Source: Sphingobacterium humi (lineage in GTDB: Bacteria; Bacteroidota; Bacteroidia; Sphingobacteriales; Sphingobacteriaceae). From it: 64,000 nucleotides of DNA. Position 1 is the stretch's first letter. Every line of letters starts with the position of its first letter. Below, one piece after another: positions 42,001-50,463 of this stretch. A program made the position numbers and the translations under genes. Location: contig NZ_WSQA01000006.1 in assembly GCF_009768885.1 (NCBI RefSeq), positions 1 to 64,000 of the forward strand, given 5' to 3'. The notes beneath the pieces were generated by a model. That model did no database searches. It was not told where the DNA came from and saw nothing but the letters and a program-made list of their open reading frames with translations.

Positions 42001-42124
42001 CCCGTATCAAACCCCTTTGCAAAGGGCGCAACAAGGGAAGTGCAAAGCCTCAAAAAAGCAATAACAAAAACACCACCCAAAAGCAGCTCTTTACCCAGTA
42101 CAACGGAATCAAAAAAGTTTTTTA

Positions 42125-42132
42125 TATTTTTG
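42125..42132 (+). promoter_or_regulatory. -7 box of parE
   Basis: TATTTTTG, 28 nt before the parE ATG. Confidence 0.5.
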
Positions 42133-42160
42133 CTCTGGTTCATTTAGTTCAAGCATAATT

Positions 42161-44014
42161 ATGACAGCATATAACGAAGACAGTATTCGATCCCTCGACT
42201 GGAAAGAGCATATCCGCCTGCGGCCAGGTATGTACATCGGGAAGTTGGGAGACGGTTCTGCTTACGACGATGGGATTTACGTATTACTGAAAGAGGTTGT
42301 CGATAACTGTATCGACGAGTTTGTGATGGGCGCCGGAAAGAACATCGATATTACTGTAAATGATAATAAAGTTTCGGTTCGCGATTATGGACGTGGTATT
42401 CCCATCGGATCGGTGGTGGATGTGGTATCCAAAATCAATACCGGGGGTAAATACGATAGTAAGGCTTTCCAAAAATCGGTCGGATTAAACGGAGTGGGTA
42501 CAAAGGCAGTAAACGCCTTGTCCAATCAATTTACGGTGCAGTCGTATCGTCAAGGTCAAACGCGTATTGCGCAATTCAGCAAAGGCGAGTTACTGGCCGA
42601 CGAGCAGAAGGAAACGACCCAGCGGAATGGTACTTCGGTTATTTTCTATCCAGACGACAGCATTTTCAAGAACTATAAATACCGTTTGGAGTTTGTTGAA
42701 AACATGATCTGGAATTATGTTTTCCTGAACTCGGGCTTAACCATCAACTTTAACGGACAGAAGTTTATCTCGGAGAATGGTCTTAAGGACCTCTTGGAGC
42801 GAAATGTGGAAACCGAAGGCATGCGCTACCCTATTATCCACCTGAAAGGGGAAGATATAGAAATTGCCATGACCCACGGCCAGCAATACGGCGAGGAGTA
42901 TTATTCCTTCGTGAATGGGCAGCATACCACGCAAGGCGGAACTCACCAGGCTGCCTTTCGGGAAGCGTTGGTGAAAACGGTTCGTGAGTTTTATAAAAAA
43001 GAATTTGATGCTTCCGATATTCGGGCATCCATTATCGGCGCCATTGCCATCAAGGTACAAGAGCCTGTTTTTGAATCACAAACCAAAACCAAATTAGGTT
43101 CTCAAAGTATCGGTCCGGAGGGCCCTACCGTGCGTACCTTTATCAACGATTTTGTGAAAAAGGCCTTAGACGATTACTTACATAAAAACTCGGCTACGGC
43201 AGACGCTTTATTAAAGCGTATCATGCAATCGGAGCGCGAACGTAAGGACATAGCCGGTATTAAAAAACTGGCCAATGAGCGGGCTAAAAAAGCATCCTTA
43301 CACAACCGTAAACTGCGGGACTGTAAGATTCACTTCAGCGATAAAAACGATCGCAACTTAGAAACTACCCTGTTTATTACCGAGGGTGATTCAGCAAGTG
43401 GTTCCATTACCAAATCTAGGGACGTACAAACCCAAGCGGTATTCAGCTTAAAAGGTAAGCCTCTGAATTCTTATGGCCTGACCAAGAAGATTGTGTATGA
43501 AAATGAAGAATTCAACCTGTTGCAGCATGCCCTAAATATTGAAGACGGCATTGAAGGATTACGTTACAACAATATCGTGATTGCTACGGATGCCGATGTG
43601 GATGGTATGCACATCCGTTTATTGTTAATGACTTTCTTCCTGCAATTCTTCCCGGATTTGGTGAAGGCGGGACATGTTTCCATTCTGCAAACGCCGCTAT
43701 TCCGCGTACGCAACAAGAAAGAAACCATCTATTGTTATTCCGACGAGGAACGCCAAAGAGCGATTATTAAATTGGGTGGAAAGCCGGAGATTACACGATT
43801 TAAAGGATTAGGAGAGATTTCTCCTTCGGAATTTGGCTTATTCATTGGCAACGACATGCGTCTGGAGCCGGTGATTTTATCAAAGGACAATAAATTATCA
43901 CAATTGTTGGAGTATTATATGGGCAAGAATACGCCTGATCGTCAACAACATATTGTCAATAACCTACGGGTGGAAGTTGACATTGAAGAAGAATTGGCTA
44001 AAGAAGCCGTTTAA
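42161..44014 (+). CDS. parE: DNA topoisomerase IV subunit B-like (type IIA ATPase subunit)
   Basis: The 617-aa protein has a GHKL ATPase domain with VVDNCIDE (46-53), DYGRGIP (75-81) and the [14 protein letters not shown] loop (108-121), then the transducer domain, and a TOPRIM domain with the catalytic Glu408 in EGDSASGS and the acidic DADVDG (477-482). It lacks the long GyrB insert and so fits ParE. It works with ParC to decatenate daughter chromosomes. The parC gene does not follow, unlike in many genomes. It ends at a strong terminator. Confidence 0.93.
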   Translation: MTAYNEDSIRSLDWKEHIRLRPGMYIGKLGDGSAYDDGIYVLLKEVVDNCIDEFVMGAGKNIDITVNDNKVSVRDYGRGIPIGSVVDVVSKINTGGKYDSKAFQKSVGLNGVGTKAVNALSNQFTVQSYRQGQTRIAQFSKGELLADEQKETTQRNGTSVIFYPDDSIFKNYKYRLEFVENMIWNYVFLNSGLTINFNGQKFISENGLKDLLERNVETEGMRYPIIHLKGEDIEIAMTHGQQYGEEYYSFVNGQHTTQGGTHQAAFREALVKTVREFYKKEFDASDIRASIIGAIAIKVQEPVFESQTKTKLGSQSIGPEGPTVRTFINDFVKKALDDYLHKNSATADALLKRIMQSERERKDIAGIKKLANERAKKASLHNRKLRDCKIHFSDKNDRNLETTLFITEGDSASGSITKSRDVQTQAVFSLKGKPLNSYGLTKKIVYENEEFNLLQHALNIEDGIEGLRYNNIVIATDADVDGMHIRLLLMTFFLQFFPDLVKAGHVSILQTPLFRVRNKKETIYCYSDEERQRAIIKLGGKPEITRFKGLGEISPSEFGLFIGNDMRLEPVILSKDNKLSQLLEYYMGKNTPDRQQHIVNNLRVEVDIEEELAKEAV

Positions 44015-44019
44015 GCATT

Positions 44020-44044
44020 GGGGGAGGTTCGCCTCCCCTTTTTT
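44020..44044 (+). terminator. intrinsic terminator after parE
   Basis: GGGGAGG-TTCG-CCTCCCC (44021-44038) followed by TTTTTT. A UUCG tetraloop makes it very stable. Confidence 0.93.
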
Positions 44045-44059
44045 ACAACCTAACCTAAC

Positions 44060-44902
44060 ATGCATCATCAAACCTTAATCCTCATCCAGTGTCAGGATGC
44101 CGTTGGACTTGTGGCCAATATTTCGAATGTGCTGGCACAGCATCAGCTCAATATCGTCACCATGCGTGAATTTGTTGACGAAAAGGAGCATAAATTCTTT
44201 GTGCGGGTGGCCTGCTCGGGTGTGCTGTCTAATCAGCAGAAACTACAGCAAGACCTGCAAGCGCAGCTGCCAAAGAACACCCTATTGAGCATTAACCCCG
44301 ATATCCAGAAAAAGCTGGTCATCTTAGTTACCAAAGAGCACCATTGCCTGGCGGATATCTTGGTGCGTCATTTCTTTAAAACCTTACAGGCCGAGGTGGT
44401 TGCCGTAATCGGCAATTACGATACCTTAAAAGATTTTACCGATAAATTTCAAATTCCTTTCCATCACATCAGCCATGAGGAAAAGAGCAAAGAAGAATTT
44501 GAAGGCGAGTTGGCCCAATGCGTGCAAGGCTATCAAGCAGATTACATCATTCTGGCTAAGTTTATGCGGATTCTGTCGCCAAATTTTGTGCGCCAATTTA
44601 AGGGAAAACTCATCAACATTCACCATTCCTTCCTACCGGCCTTTATTGGAGCCAATCCCTATCAGCAGGCCCATAACCGGGGTGTAAAGATTATAGGGGC
44701 CACGGCCCATTTTGTGACGGACGATTTGGATGAAGGCCCTATTATAGTGCAAAACACAAAGTCTATAGACCATAGTTACGATGTTCAACGTATGCGCACC
44801 GCGGGCAAGGAAATTGAAAAGGCCGTGCTGACCAAAGCGATTCAATTATTGACCGAAGAAAGGGTAATGTTGCACGGCAACAGAACCATTGTTTTTAGGT
44901 AA
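44060..44902 (+). CDS. purU: formyltetrahydrofolate deformylase
   Basis: PurU hydrolyses 10-formyl-THF to THF and formate, balancing one-carbon units. The 280-aa protein has an N-terminal ACT domain (about 4-80, LILIQCQDAVGLVANISNVL) and a C-terminal formyl transferase domain (about 88-280), with the key LINIHHSFLPAFIGANPYQQA stretch (His and Asn) and GATAHFVTDDLDEGPII (catalytic Asp). The length is normal. It follows the parE terminator at 15 nt without a clear promoter box, so some read-through may serve it. Confidence 0.95.
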   Translation: MHHQTLILIQCQDAVGLVANISNVLAQHQLNIVTMREFVDEKEHKFFVRVACSGVLSNQQKLQQDLQAQLPKNTLLSINPDIQKKLVILVTKEHHCLADILVRHFFKTLQAEVVAVIGNYDTLKDFTDKFQIPFHHISHEEKSKEEFEGELAQCVQGYQADYIILAKFMRILSPNFVRQFKGKLINIHHSFLPAFIGANPYQQAHNRGVKIIGATAHFVTDDLDEGPIIVQNTKSIDHSYDVQRMRTAGKEIEKAVLTKAIQLLTEERVMLHGNRTIVFR

Positions 44903-45047
44903 AACCAGGGGGAAACAACCCTATTATCGGGGGTATTTAAGTGAAGCAATACTTTAATTAAGTGAGCATTATCATTTTTAACACCCCCAGTAGGTTACTT
45001 TTTTATTGGGAAAAATTGTGCTAATTGCGCATCTGAAAAAGATAACG

Positions 45048-46823
45048 ATGCATACATTTCATATTCCCGTATTAGGTTTAGCCTTTTCCATCGATACCCC
45101 TCTTAAAGTAGCACAATACGGCATTTCCTCGGTCATCTCCATTGTGGATGATGAATTAATTGAGCGTATGCGTGCATACTATAGCCAAGAGAATTTTTTA
45201 CCCTATTTCCCTATTGCCAAGCATTCGGAAGACTTTCGCGCTAAGCGAATAACCGCCTATTTGAATATGGTGCAAGACTTGGTGAACAAGCAGCTCTATT
45301 ATATCCGGAATTCGGATTGGGAAAAAGACGGGCATGCCCTAAAATATTTCGCTTTATTGCCGGAAGGTCGTTTGAAGAATGATTACCAGCAATGGCGCAG
45401 CCTTCCTGAAGGCAAAGATCGCGATGCCCTTGCCTTGGCGATGCAAATGCAGATGAAGGCGGGTGACATCGACGTGAACCTGATGGCGAAAGTGGATAAG
45501 TTAAATTACAGTAAAGAGGGGGAGCTCCTTGCGGAGCATTTCTCGGATGCCTCGGCAGCCTTACGCGGATTTGCGCAGAGCAAACTGCAATCTGCCGTGG
45601 TGCTATCTGCAGGAATGAACCCCCGGTTATATGCCTACCTGGCCGAGTTTTCGGCATTTATGCCAAATGCCGACGGGAAATTCGAAAAAAGGATTACCCT
45701 GAAGGTTTCCGATTTTCGATCGGCCTTAATCCAAGCAAAGTTTTTAGCGAAGAAGGGGATTTGGATTTCCGAATACCGCATTGAATCGGGCTTAAATTGT
45801 GGGGGACATGCGTTTGCCACCGAAGGCTTCCTTTTAGGCCCGATTTTAGATGAATTTAAACGCAATAAAAACCAATTGACCGAGGAGGTTTTTGGGCTTT
45901 ATCAAGTGGCCTTAGCCGAGCGTAATTTAAGCATGAGCACCTGCCCTGCCGTGAAATTAACCGTGCAGGGTGGAGTTGGCACCAATGGTGAACATCAGTT
46001 TTTAATAGATCATTATGGCGTAGACCGTGTAGGCTGGGGATCGCCCTTCCTATTGGTACCGGAAGCCACTACGGTTGATGACGACACCTTACAGAACCTG
46101 GCAACGGCCCAAGCCTCTGATTTCTACATCAGCAACGCTTCACCCCTAGGTGTGCCATTCAACAGCTTTAGGAAAAGCACAGCAGAATTAAACCGCTTGA
46201 AGCGCATTGCTGAAGGAAGACCCGGCTACCCCTGCACCAAGAAATACTTGGTTTCTAGCCTAGAATGTGGCGATGAGCCTGTTTGCACCGCATCGCGGCA
46301 ATACCAACAGCATAAGATTAAAGAACTGGACGCCCAGCAGCTTCCAGAAAAGGAATATGCACAAGCCTTTGAGAAAATTGTGGAGAAACAATGCTTATGT
46401 GAGGGTTTGGCGACACCGGCCTATTTGAAATACCGGATATTAAAACCGCGGGAGCGTGATGCTGTCGCCATTTGCCCGGGGCCAAATACAGCCTATTTCA
46501 ATAAAATATACAGTTTATCGGAGATGGTGGATCATATCTACGGCCGTTTGGATATTCTTAAAAACGTGGAACGTCCTTCCTTTTTCGTCAACGAGTTGGA
46601 GCTTTATGTAAAGCACCTTCGCACGTATGTGCATGATAATTTAGCCGACCTGGATCAGAAAAAGAAGAAATATATACAGAAGTTTCAGGCGCAATTACTG
46701 GATGGGATTTCCTATTACCGAAAATTACAACAGGAGGTGCAACATAGTTTTGGGGAGTCGAAAGACCTCTTTATGGAGCAGCTGCGAAAATATGAATTAC
46801 AATTAGAGCCTTTGCGGGTTTAA
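45048..46823 (+). CDS. uncharacterised 591-aa protein, possibly an FMN-type TIM barrel
   Basis: From the ATG at 45048 the protein starts MHTFHIPVLGLAFSIDTPLKVA; a longer frame to 45006 adds 14 residues of poor quality. The middle has LNCGGHAFATEGFLLGP and VQGGVGTNGEHQFLIDHYGVDRVGWGSPF over two strands, which recalls phosphate-binding ends of FMN-dependent TIM barrels. The C-terminal third is Cys-rich (YPCTKKY, SLECGDEPVC, KQCLCEG, ICPGPN) and could bind a metal or Fe-S cluster, before a helical tail. I do not recognise the family; similar proteins seem to occur in Bacteroidota. It is flanked by a 145-bp gap and a terminator. Confidence 0.6.
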   Translation: MHTFHIPVLGLAFSIDTPLKVAQYGISSVISIVDDELIERMRAYYSQENFLPYFPIAKHSEDFRAKRITAYLNMVQDLVNKQLYYIRNSDWEKDGHALKYFALLPEGRLKNDYQQWRSLPEGKDRDALALAMQMQMKAGDIDVNLMAKVDKLNYSKEGELLAEHFSDASAALRGFAQSKLQSAVVLSAGMNPRLYAYLAEFSAFMPNADGKFEKRITLKVSDFRSALIQAKFLAKKGIWISEYRIESGLNCGGHAFATEGFLLGPILDEFKRNKNQLTEEVFGLYQVALAERNLSMSTCPAVKLTVQGGVGTNGEHQFLIDHYGVDRVGWGSPFLLVPEATTVDDDTLQNLATAQASDFYISNASPLGVPFNSFRKSTAELNRLKRIAEGRPGYPCTKKYLVSSLECGDEPVCTASRQYQQHKIKELDAQQLPEKEYAQAFEKIVEKQCLCEGLATPAYLKYRILKPRERDAVAICPGPNTAYFNKIYSLSEMVDHIYGRLDILKNVERPSFFVNELELYVKHLRTYVHDNLADLDQKKKKYIQKFQAQLLDGISYYRKLQQEVQHSFGESKDLFMEQLRKYELQLEPLRV

Positions 46824-46842
46824 CACCGCTACCTATGAAAGA

Positions 46843-46868
46843 AAAAGACCATCTCGCGATGGTCTTTT
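46843..46868. terminator. bidirectional intrinsic terminator
   Basis: AAAAGACCATC-TCGC-GATGGTCTTTT (46843-46868), between the convergent unknown gene and the methyltransferase. Confidence 0.88.
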
Positions 46869-46869
46869 C

Positions 46870-47772
46870 TTATTTTATTGTTTTTCTAAACTTCCCAAAC
46901 ACGCCCAGCGGCAATTTAGGGCCTGCCGTGGCTTGAAGGTAAAGTTCGCCAATTTCGAGGTTTTCTACTTGCGGAAATGCAGTACGGATTAAGTTCTCTA
47001 CGATGACCGAGGAGAAGCCTAAGGAATAGGTATTCAAAATCAGGAAATGCTCTTTCGGATCGAGCAATTGCACCACATCCTTCATCATTTCCATAATATG
47101 ATCTTCCAGTTTCCATTTCTCCCCTTTCGGGCCATGGCCATAAGCAGGAGGATCGAGGATAATACCGTTATAGGTATTGCCGCGCTTAAGCTCGCGTTTC
47201 ACAAATTTCAAGGCATCTTCCACCACCCAACGGATATCGCTAAGATCGGAAAGCTCCTGGTTTTCATTGGCCCAGGTAACCACCTGTTTAATGGAATCGA
47301 CGTGCGTGGTATCTGCTCCGGCAGCCTTCGCAATTAAGGAAGCCCCGCCTGTATAGGCAAATAGGTTCAACACCTTAGGCTTTGGCGTGCTGAACGATTT
47401 GATGGAGCTGGAGATATAATCCCAATTCACGGCCTGCTCGGGGAAAATCCCCACATGTTTAAAGGAGGTTAATCCTAAACGGAACTTAATGGCAGCGTCG
47501 TTATTTTTATAGCTGATATGCCAACGATCGGCCATCTTGGGGTTTTTCTTTAGCCAGTCGCCACTGGTTGCCGAGCGACCTTTAAACTTAATATGATGGC
47601 GCTTATTCCACTCGGCTTCGGAAAGGCTTTTCGGCCAAACGGCTTGCGGTTCCGGGCGGATCAAGATCAGTTCACCGAAACGTTCCAACTTCTCAAAATC
47701 GCCACAGTCGATCAACTCGTAATCTTTCCAATGTTGTGGAGTAAGTAATTGTATTTGTGTTGTTGTGCTCAA
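46870..47772 (-). CDS. class I SAM-dependent methyltransferase, RlmI-like
   Basis: From a TTG at 47772 the protein has 300 aa (MSTTTQIQLLTPQ). The SAM domain has VLNLFAYTGGASL (motif I), THVDSIKQVVTWANEN (motif II), WVVEDALKFV, and the catalytic-type IILDPPAYGHG. The FAYTGG and DPPAYG forms are those of rRNA m5C methyltransferases related to RlmI/RlmK, but the PUA domain of RlmI is absent. A TATCTTTG -7 box lies within the longer frame to 47808, so this start is preferred; neither frame has an ATG start. RNA target unknown. Confidence 0.83.
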   Translation of the reverse strand: MSTTTQIQLLTPQHWKDYELIDCGDFEKLERFGELILIRPEPQAVWPKSLSEAEWNKRHHIKFKGRSATSGDWLKKNPKMADRWHISYKNNDAAIKFRLGLTSFKHVGIFPEQAVNWDYISSSIKSFSTPKPKVLNLFAYTGGASLIAKAAGADTTHVDSIKQVVTWANENQELSDLSDIRWVVEDALKFVKRELKRGNTYNGIILDPPAYGHGPKGEKWKLEDHIMEMMKDVVQLLDPKEHFLILNTYSLGFSSVIVENLIRTAFPQVENLEIGELYLQATAGPKLPLGVFGKFRKTIK

Positions 47773-47786
47773 TGTAAAAATTTTTG

Positions 47787-47794
47787 CAAAGATA
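47787..47794 (-). promoter_or_regulatory. -7 box of the methyltransferase gene
   Basis: TATCTTTG on the minus strand, 14 nt before the TTG start at 47772. Confidence 0.55.
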
Positions 47795-47823
47795 GAAATA
47801 TTAGCCAAAGATTGCGGGTTGGC

Positions 47824-48582
47824 TTAGGGCTTTATCGTATCGCGGGCAGCCTTCATTAAGGGACTGGCGAATACAAAGTCGTTCAATTCCTGATTATCGG
47901 ATTTCAACATATCTTGGTTGGAACCCTCCCAATATTTCTGCCCCTTGAATAGGAAGAGAATATAATCGCCTATACCCATCACCGAGTTCATATCGTGGGT
48001 CACGACCACCGTTGTACATTTGAATTCATCGGTAAGCTCCTGAATCAATTCATCGATTAAGATGGAGGTGGCAGGGTCAAGCCCGGAATTGGGCTCATCA
48101 CAGAATAAGTATTTGGGGTTCATACTGATGGCACGGGCAATTCCTACCCTTTTCTTCATCCCACCGGACAGCTCCGAGGGATACAAGTCGTTTTTACCGG
48201 CCAAGTTCACGCGTTCCAAACAGAAGTTAGCCCGTTCTATTTTCTCTTGTTTGCTCATCTCGGTGAACATATCGAGGGTAAATACGATGTTCTGCTCCAC
48301 CGTCATGGAGTCAAATAGCGCCGAGTTCTGGAACAGCATCCCAATTTCCTTACGGATAGGTACCTTTTCTTCAAAACTCATGCGGGTAAACTCCTGTCCA
48401 TCGAAGAAAACCTTGCCTTGAGTAGGTTGGTGCAAGCCAACAATACACTTCAATAAGGTACTTTTTCCGGAGCCGGAGCCACCGATAATTAAACTTACTT
48501 TTCCCGGTTCAAAGACAGCATCGATGCCGGTTAAGACATGATTGTCGCCAAATGACTTATGTATATTCGTTACTTCAATCAT
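47824..48582 (-). CDS. mlaF: MlaF-like ABC transporter ATPase
   Basis: The 252-aa ATPase has Walker A GGSGSGKST (about 33-41), the signature LSGGMKKRVGIARA, Walker B YLFCDEPNSGLDP and the switch His in VVVTHDM. The NSGLDP variant and the MKKR signature are typical of MlaF/Ttg2A-type ATPases that drive phospholipid transport between the membranes. It starts 2 nt after the mlaE-like permease stop, so both are translated together. The MCE-domain gene (mlaD) that often follows is replaced by a methyltransferase here. Confidence 0.9.
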   Translation of the reverse strand: MIEVTNIHKSFGDNHVLTGIDAVFEPGKVSLIIGGSGSGKSTLLKCIVGLHQPTQGKVFFDGQEFTRMSFEEKVPIRKEIGMLFQNSALFDSMTVEQNIVFTLDMFTEMSKQEKIERANFCLERVNLAGKNDLYPSELSGGMKKRVGIARAISMNPKYLFCDEPNSGLDPATSILIDELIQELTDEFKCTTVVVTHDMNSVMGIGDYILFLFKGQKYWEGSNQDMLKSDNQELNDFVFASPLMKAARDTIKP

Positions 48583-48584
48583 TA

Positions 48585-49319
48585 TTATAACATTAATGCG
48601 GTGATGATATAATCGCAGGCCAGGATGGTAATACAGCCGATAACCACGGCTCTTGTTCCTGCCTGCCCTACTTCCAAGGCTCCGCCACGCACATAAAACC
48701 CTTTATAGGCGGGCACCGTGGTGATAATAAAGCCAAAGACAAAGGCCTTGACCATGGCCACTAACACCGTAAAGCCGTTAAATCCGCCCTGTATCCCTTC
48801 AATATAATCGTCTACAGAAACGGCGCCTGATAGCGCACCGCCCATTAAACCACCGATAAGTGCACAGAATATAGCCACCGTTACCAAGGCTGGAACCATA
48901 ATGACCCCGGCCAGCACCTTCGGCAAGATTAAGTAGCCCGCAGCGTTGATACCCATAATCTCGAGGGCATCGATCTGCTCGGTAACACGCATGGATCCGA
49001 TTTGGGAGGAAATGGAACTTCCTACCTTCCCCATCAGCACGAGGGCAGAAATGGTAGGCCCCAGCTCTAGGATATTGGAATCTCGGTTGATTTGTCCGAT
49101 GACCGAGTTGGGAATTAAATCAGATACTAACTGAAAGGCAATCTGCATGGTCATTACCGCCCCGATAAAGGTGGAAATGATGACGATAAGCCCGAGGGAG
49201 CCGACGCCAATTTCGGTCATTTCATGCAGGATTTCCCGGAGGTAGATTTTCCATTTTTCAGGTTTTCGAAAAACCTTTTTTAATAACAGCAAGTATTCAC
49301 CAAAATAGTAAAATATCAT
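48585..49319 (-). CDS. mlaE: MlaE-like ABC transporter permease
   Basis: The 244-aa inner-membrane permease has about five or six membrane segments and the MlaE family motifs: GVGSLGLIVIISTFIGAVMT near the N terminus, ELGPTISALVLMGKVGSSISSQIGSMRVTEQIDALE over the coupling region, and the GGALEVGQAGTRAVV stretch near the C terminus. It forms a dimer with MlaF to move phospholipids. No MlaB, MlaC or MlaD is adjacent. The 209-bp gap upstream has no clear promoter on this strand. Confidence 0.9.
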   Translation of the reverse strand: MIFYYFGEYLLLLKKVFRKPEKWKIYLREILHEMTEIGVGSLGLIVIISTFIGAVMTMQIAFQLVSDLIPNSVIGQINRDSNILELGPTISALVLMGKVGSSISSQIGSMRVTEQIDALEIMGINAAGYLILPKVLAGVIMVPALVTVAIFCALIGGLMGGALSGAVSVDDYIEGIQGGFNGFTVLVAMVKAFVFGFIITTVPAYKGFYVRGGALEVGQAGTRAVVIGCITILACDYIITALML

Positions 49320-49499
49320 ATGTTGGTTCTATTACAATTAAGTATGACAGCAATTTTCAAACGCCTGTACCGCGGATTTGTTTTCTAATTGTTCAATATA
49401 CAAATTAGTCGGCACTCTTTTCACCGACAAATCTAATTCATTTACCGAAAATATGCAGGGTATAACCTATTTTACCTGATTTAATTTGTAATATCGTAG

Positions 49500-49507
49500 T
49501 AGTTTTG
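49500..49507 (+). promoter_or_regulatory. -7 box of the LiaF-like gene
   Basis: TAGTTTTG, 21 nt before the ATG at 49529. It excludes a longer TTG-started frame. The remaining 49320-49499 gap shows no other feature. Confidence 0.55.
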
Positions 49508-49528
49508 GTTCAACAAAGCAATGAAACA

Positions 49529-50437
49529 ATGAACAACAAAGTATCTACTGGTATCTGGTTAGTCTTTATAGGCGTGATTTTTCTCTTGGATAATTTCCAT
49601 ATCATCGATTTTCACTTTCTGCAAATCTTAAAGTTTTGGCCCCTGCTATTGGTATCTATGGGTATAAACCTCCTCTTGCAAAACCGTCCGAACAGTACTT
49701 ATTTGGTCGTAGGGCTCAATATCCTCTTGTGTGGATTTGTATTTGTGAAGGGCATTCAACATGATCCGAATCAAAACTTCAACATCAATATATCGAATGA
49801 TGAATTGAAAAACGCGTCTTTCAGTAAGCACGTGAGTACCGAATACAGCAGTGACATTGAAGAAGCGGTGTTGGAATTGAATGGCGGCGCGGCGAAATAT
49901 AATTTTGTGACCCGTGCGGATTCTAGTGAGTTGCTTAGCGGCTCCAGCTCCAATGCCAATGTACAATTGCAGATGGAAACTGGCGGCAGCAGCAAGAAAA
50001 AAATTGAGCTGAACTCCAGCATCAAAGGTAGCAACAGCAGTAAAAACCTCGTGGAAGTGATGTTGAATGAAAACCCGGCCTGGACCTTTGAATTTAATAT
50101 TGGCGCTGCTTTGATTCAGGGCGATTTAAGCCGCTTGAAGATAAAACGCTTAGAACTAAACTCGGGGGCCAGCAAAATGAACCTGACCTTACCTGCCCCG
50201 ACCCTGGGAACCTCCAGCATAGAAATAAATACCGCCGCCTCGCAGGTGTTTTTAAAAATCCCGAAAGGCGTGCCTTGCCAGGTGGAATACGACTCCATTA
50301 TTTCGAATAATAAACTGGAAGACATAGACCATAAAGATGGGGATGTGCGTAAATCTTCAGGTTACGACCAAGCCAGTAATCGCTATGATATTCAGATTTC
50401 CGGCGCGGCAAATTCCTTAACCATAGTGCGCTATTAA
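49529..50437 (+). CDS. LiaF/DUF5668-like membrane protein
   Basis: From the ATG at 49529 the protein has 302 aa. The N-terminal part has three or four membrane segments with the LiaI/LiaF pattern GIWLVFIGVIFLLDNFHII and FWPLLLVSMGINLLL. The C-terminal part (about 100-302) is a repetitive beta structure (LELNGGAAKYNF, ELNSGASKMNLTLP, EINTAASQVFLKIP, IQISGAANSLTI) like the toast-rack beta-sheet of LiaF C-terminal domains. In Firmicutes LiaF restrains an envelope-stress kinase. No kinase is here, so the role is unknown. ispG follows after 26 nt, perhaps in the same transcript. Confidence 0.75.
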   Translation: MNNKVSTGIWLVFIGVIFLLDNFHIIDFHFLQILKFWPLLLVSMGINLLLQNRPNSTYLVVGLNILLCGFVFVKGIQHDPNQNFNINISNDELKNASFSKHVSTEYSSDIEEAVLELNGGAAKYNFVTRADSSELLSGSSSNANVQLQMETGGSSKKKIELNSSIKGSNSSKNLVEVMLNENPAWTFEFNIGAALIQGDLSRLKIKRLELNSGASKMNLTLPAPTLGTSSIEINTAASQVFLKIPKGVPCQVEYDSIISNNKLEDIDHKDGDVRKSSGYDQASNRYDIQISGAANSLTIVRY

Positions 50438-50463
50438 GTGGAAATAGCTAACTTTGCTAAGGA

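Noticed and set aside
44925..44995. GGGGGT...ACCCCC inverted words before the 591-aa gene
   Set aside because: The arms are only 6 bp with a loop of about 55 nt, weak evidence for a real structure.
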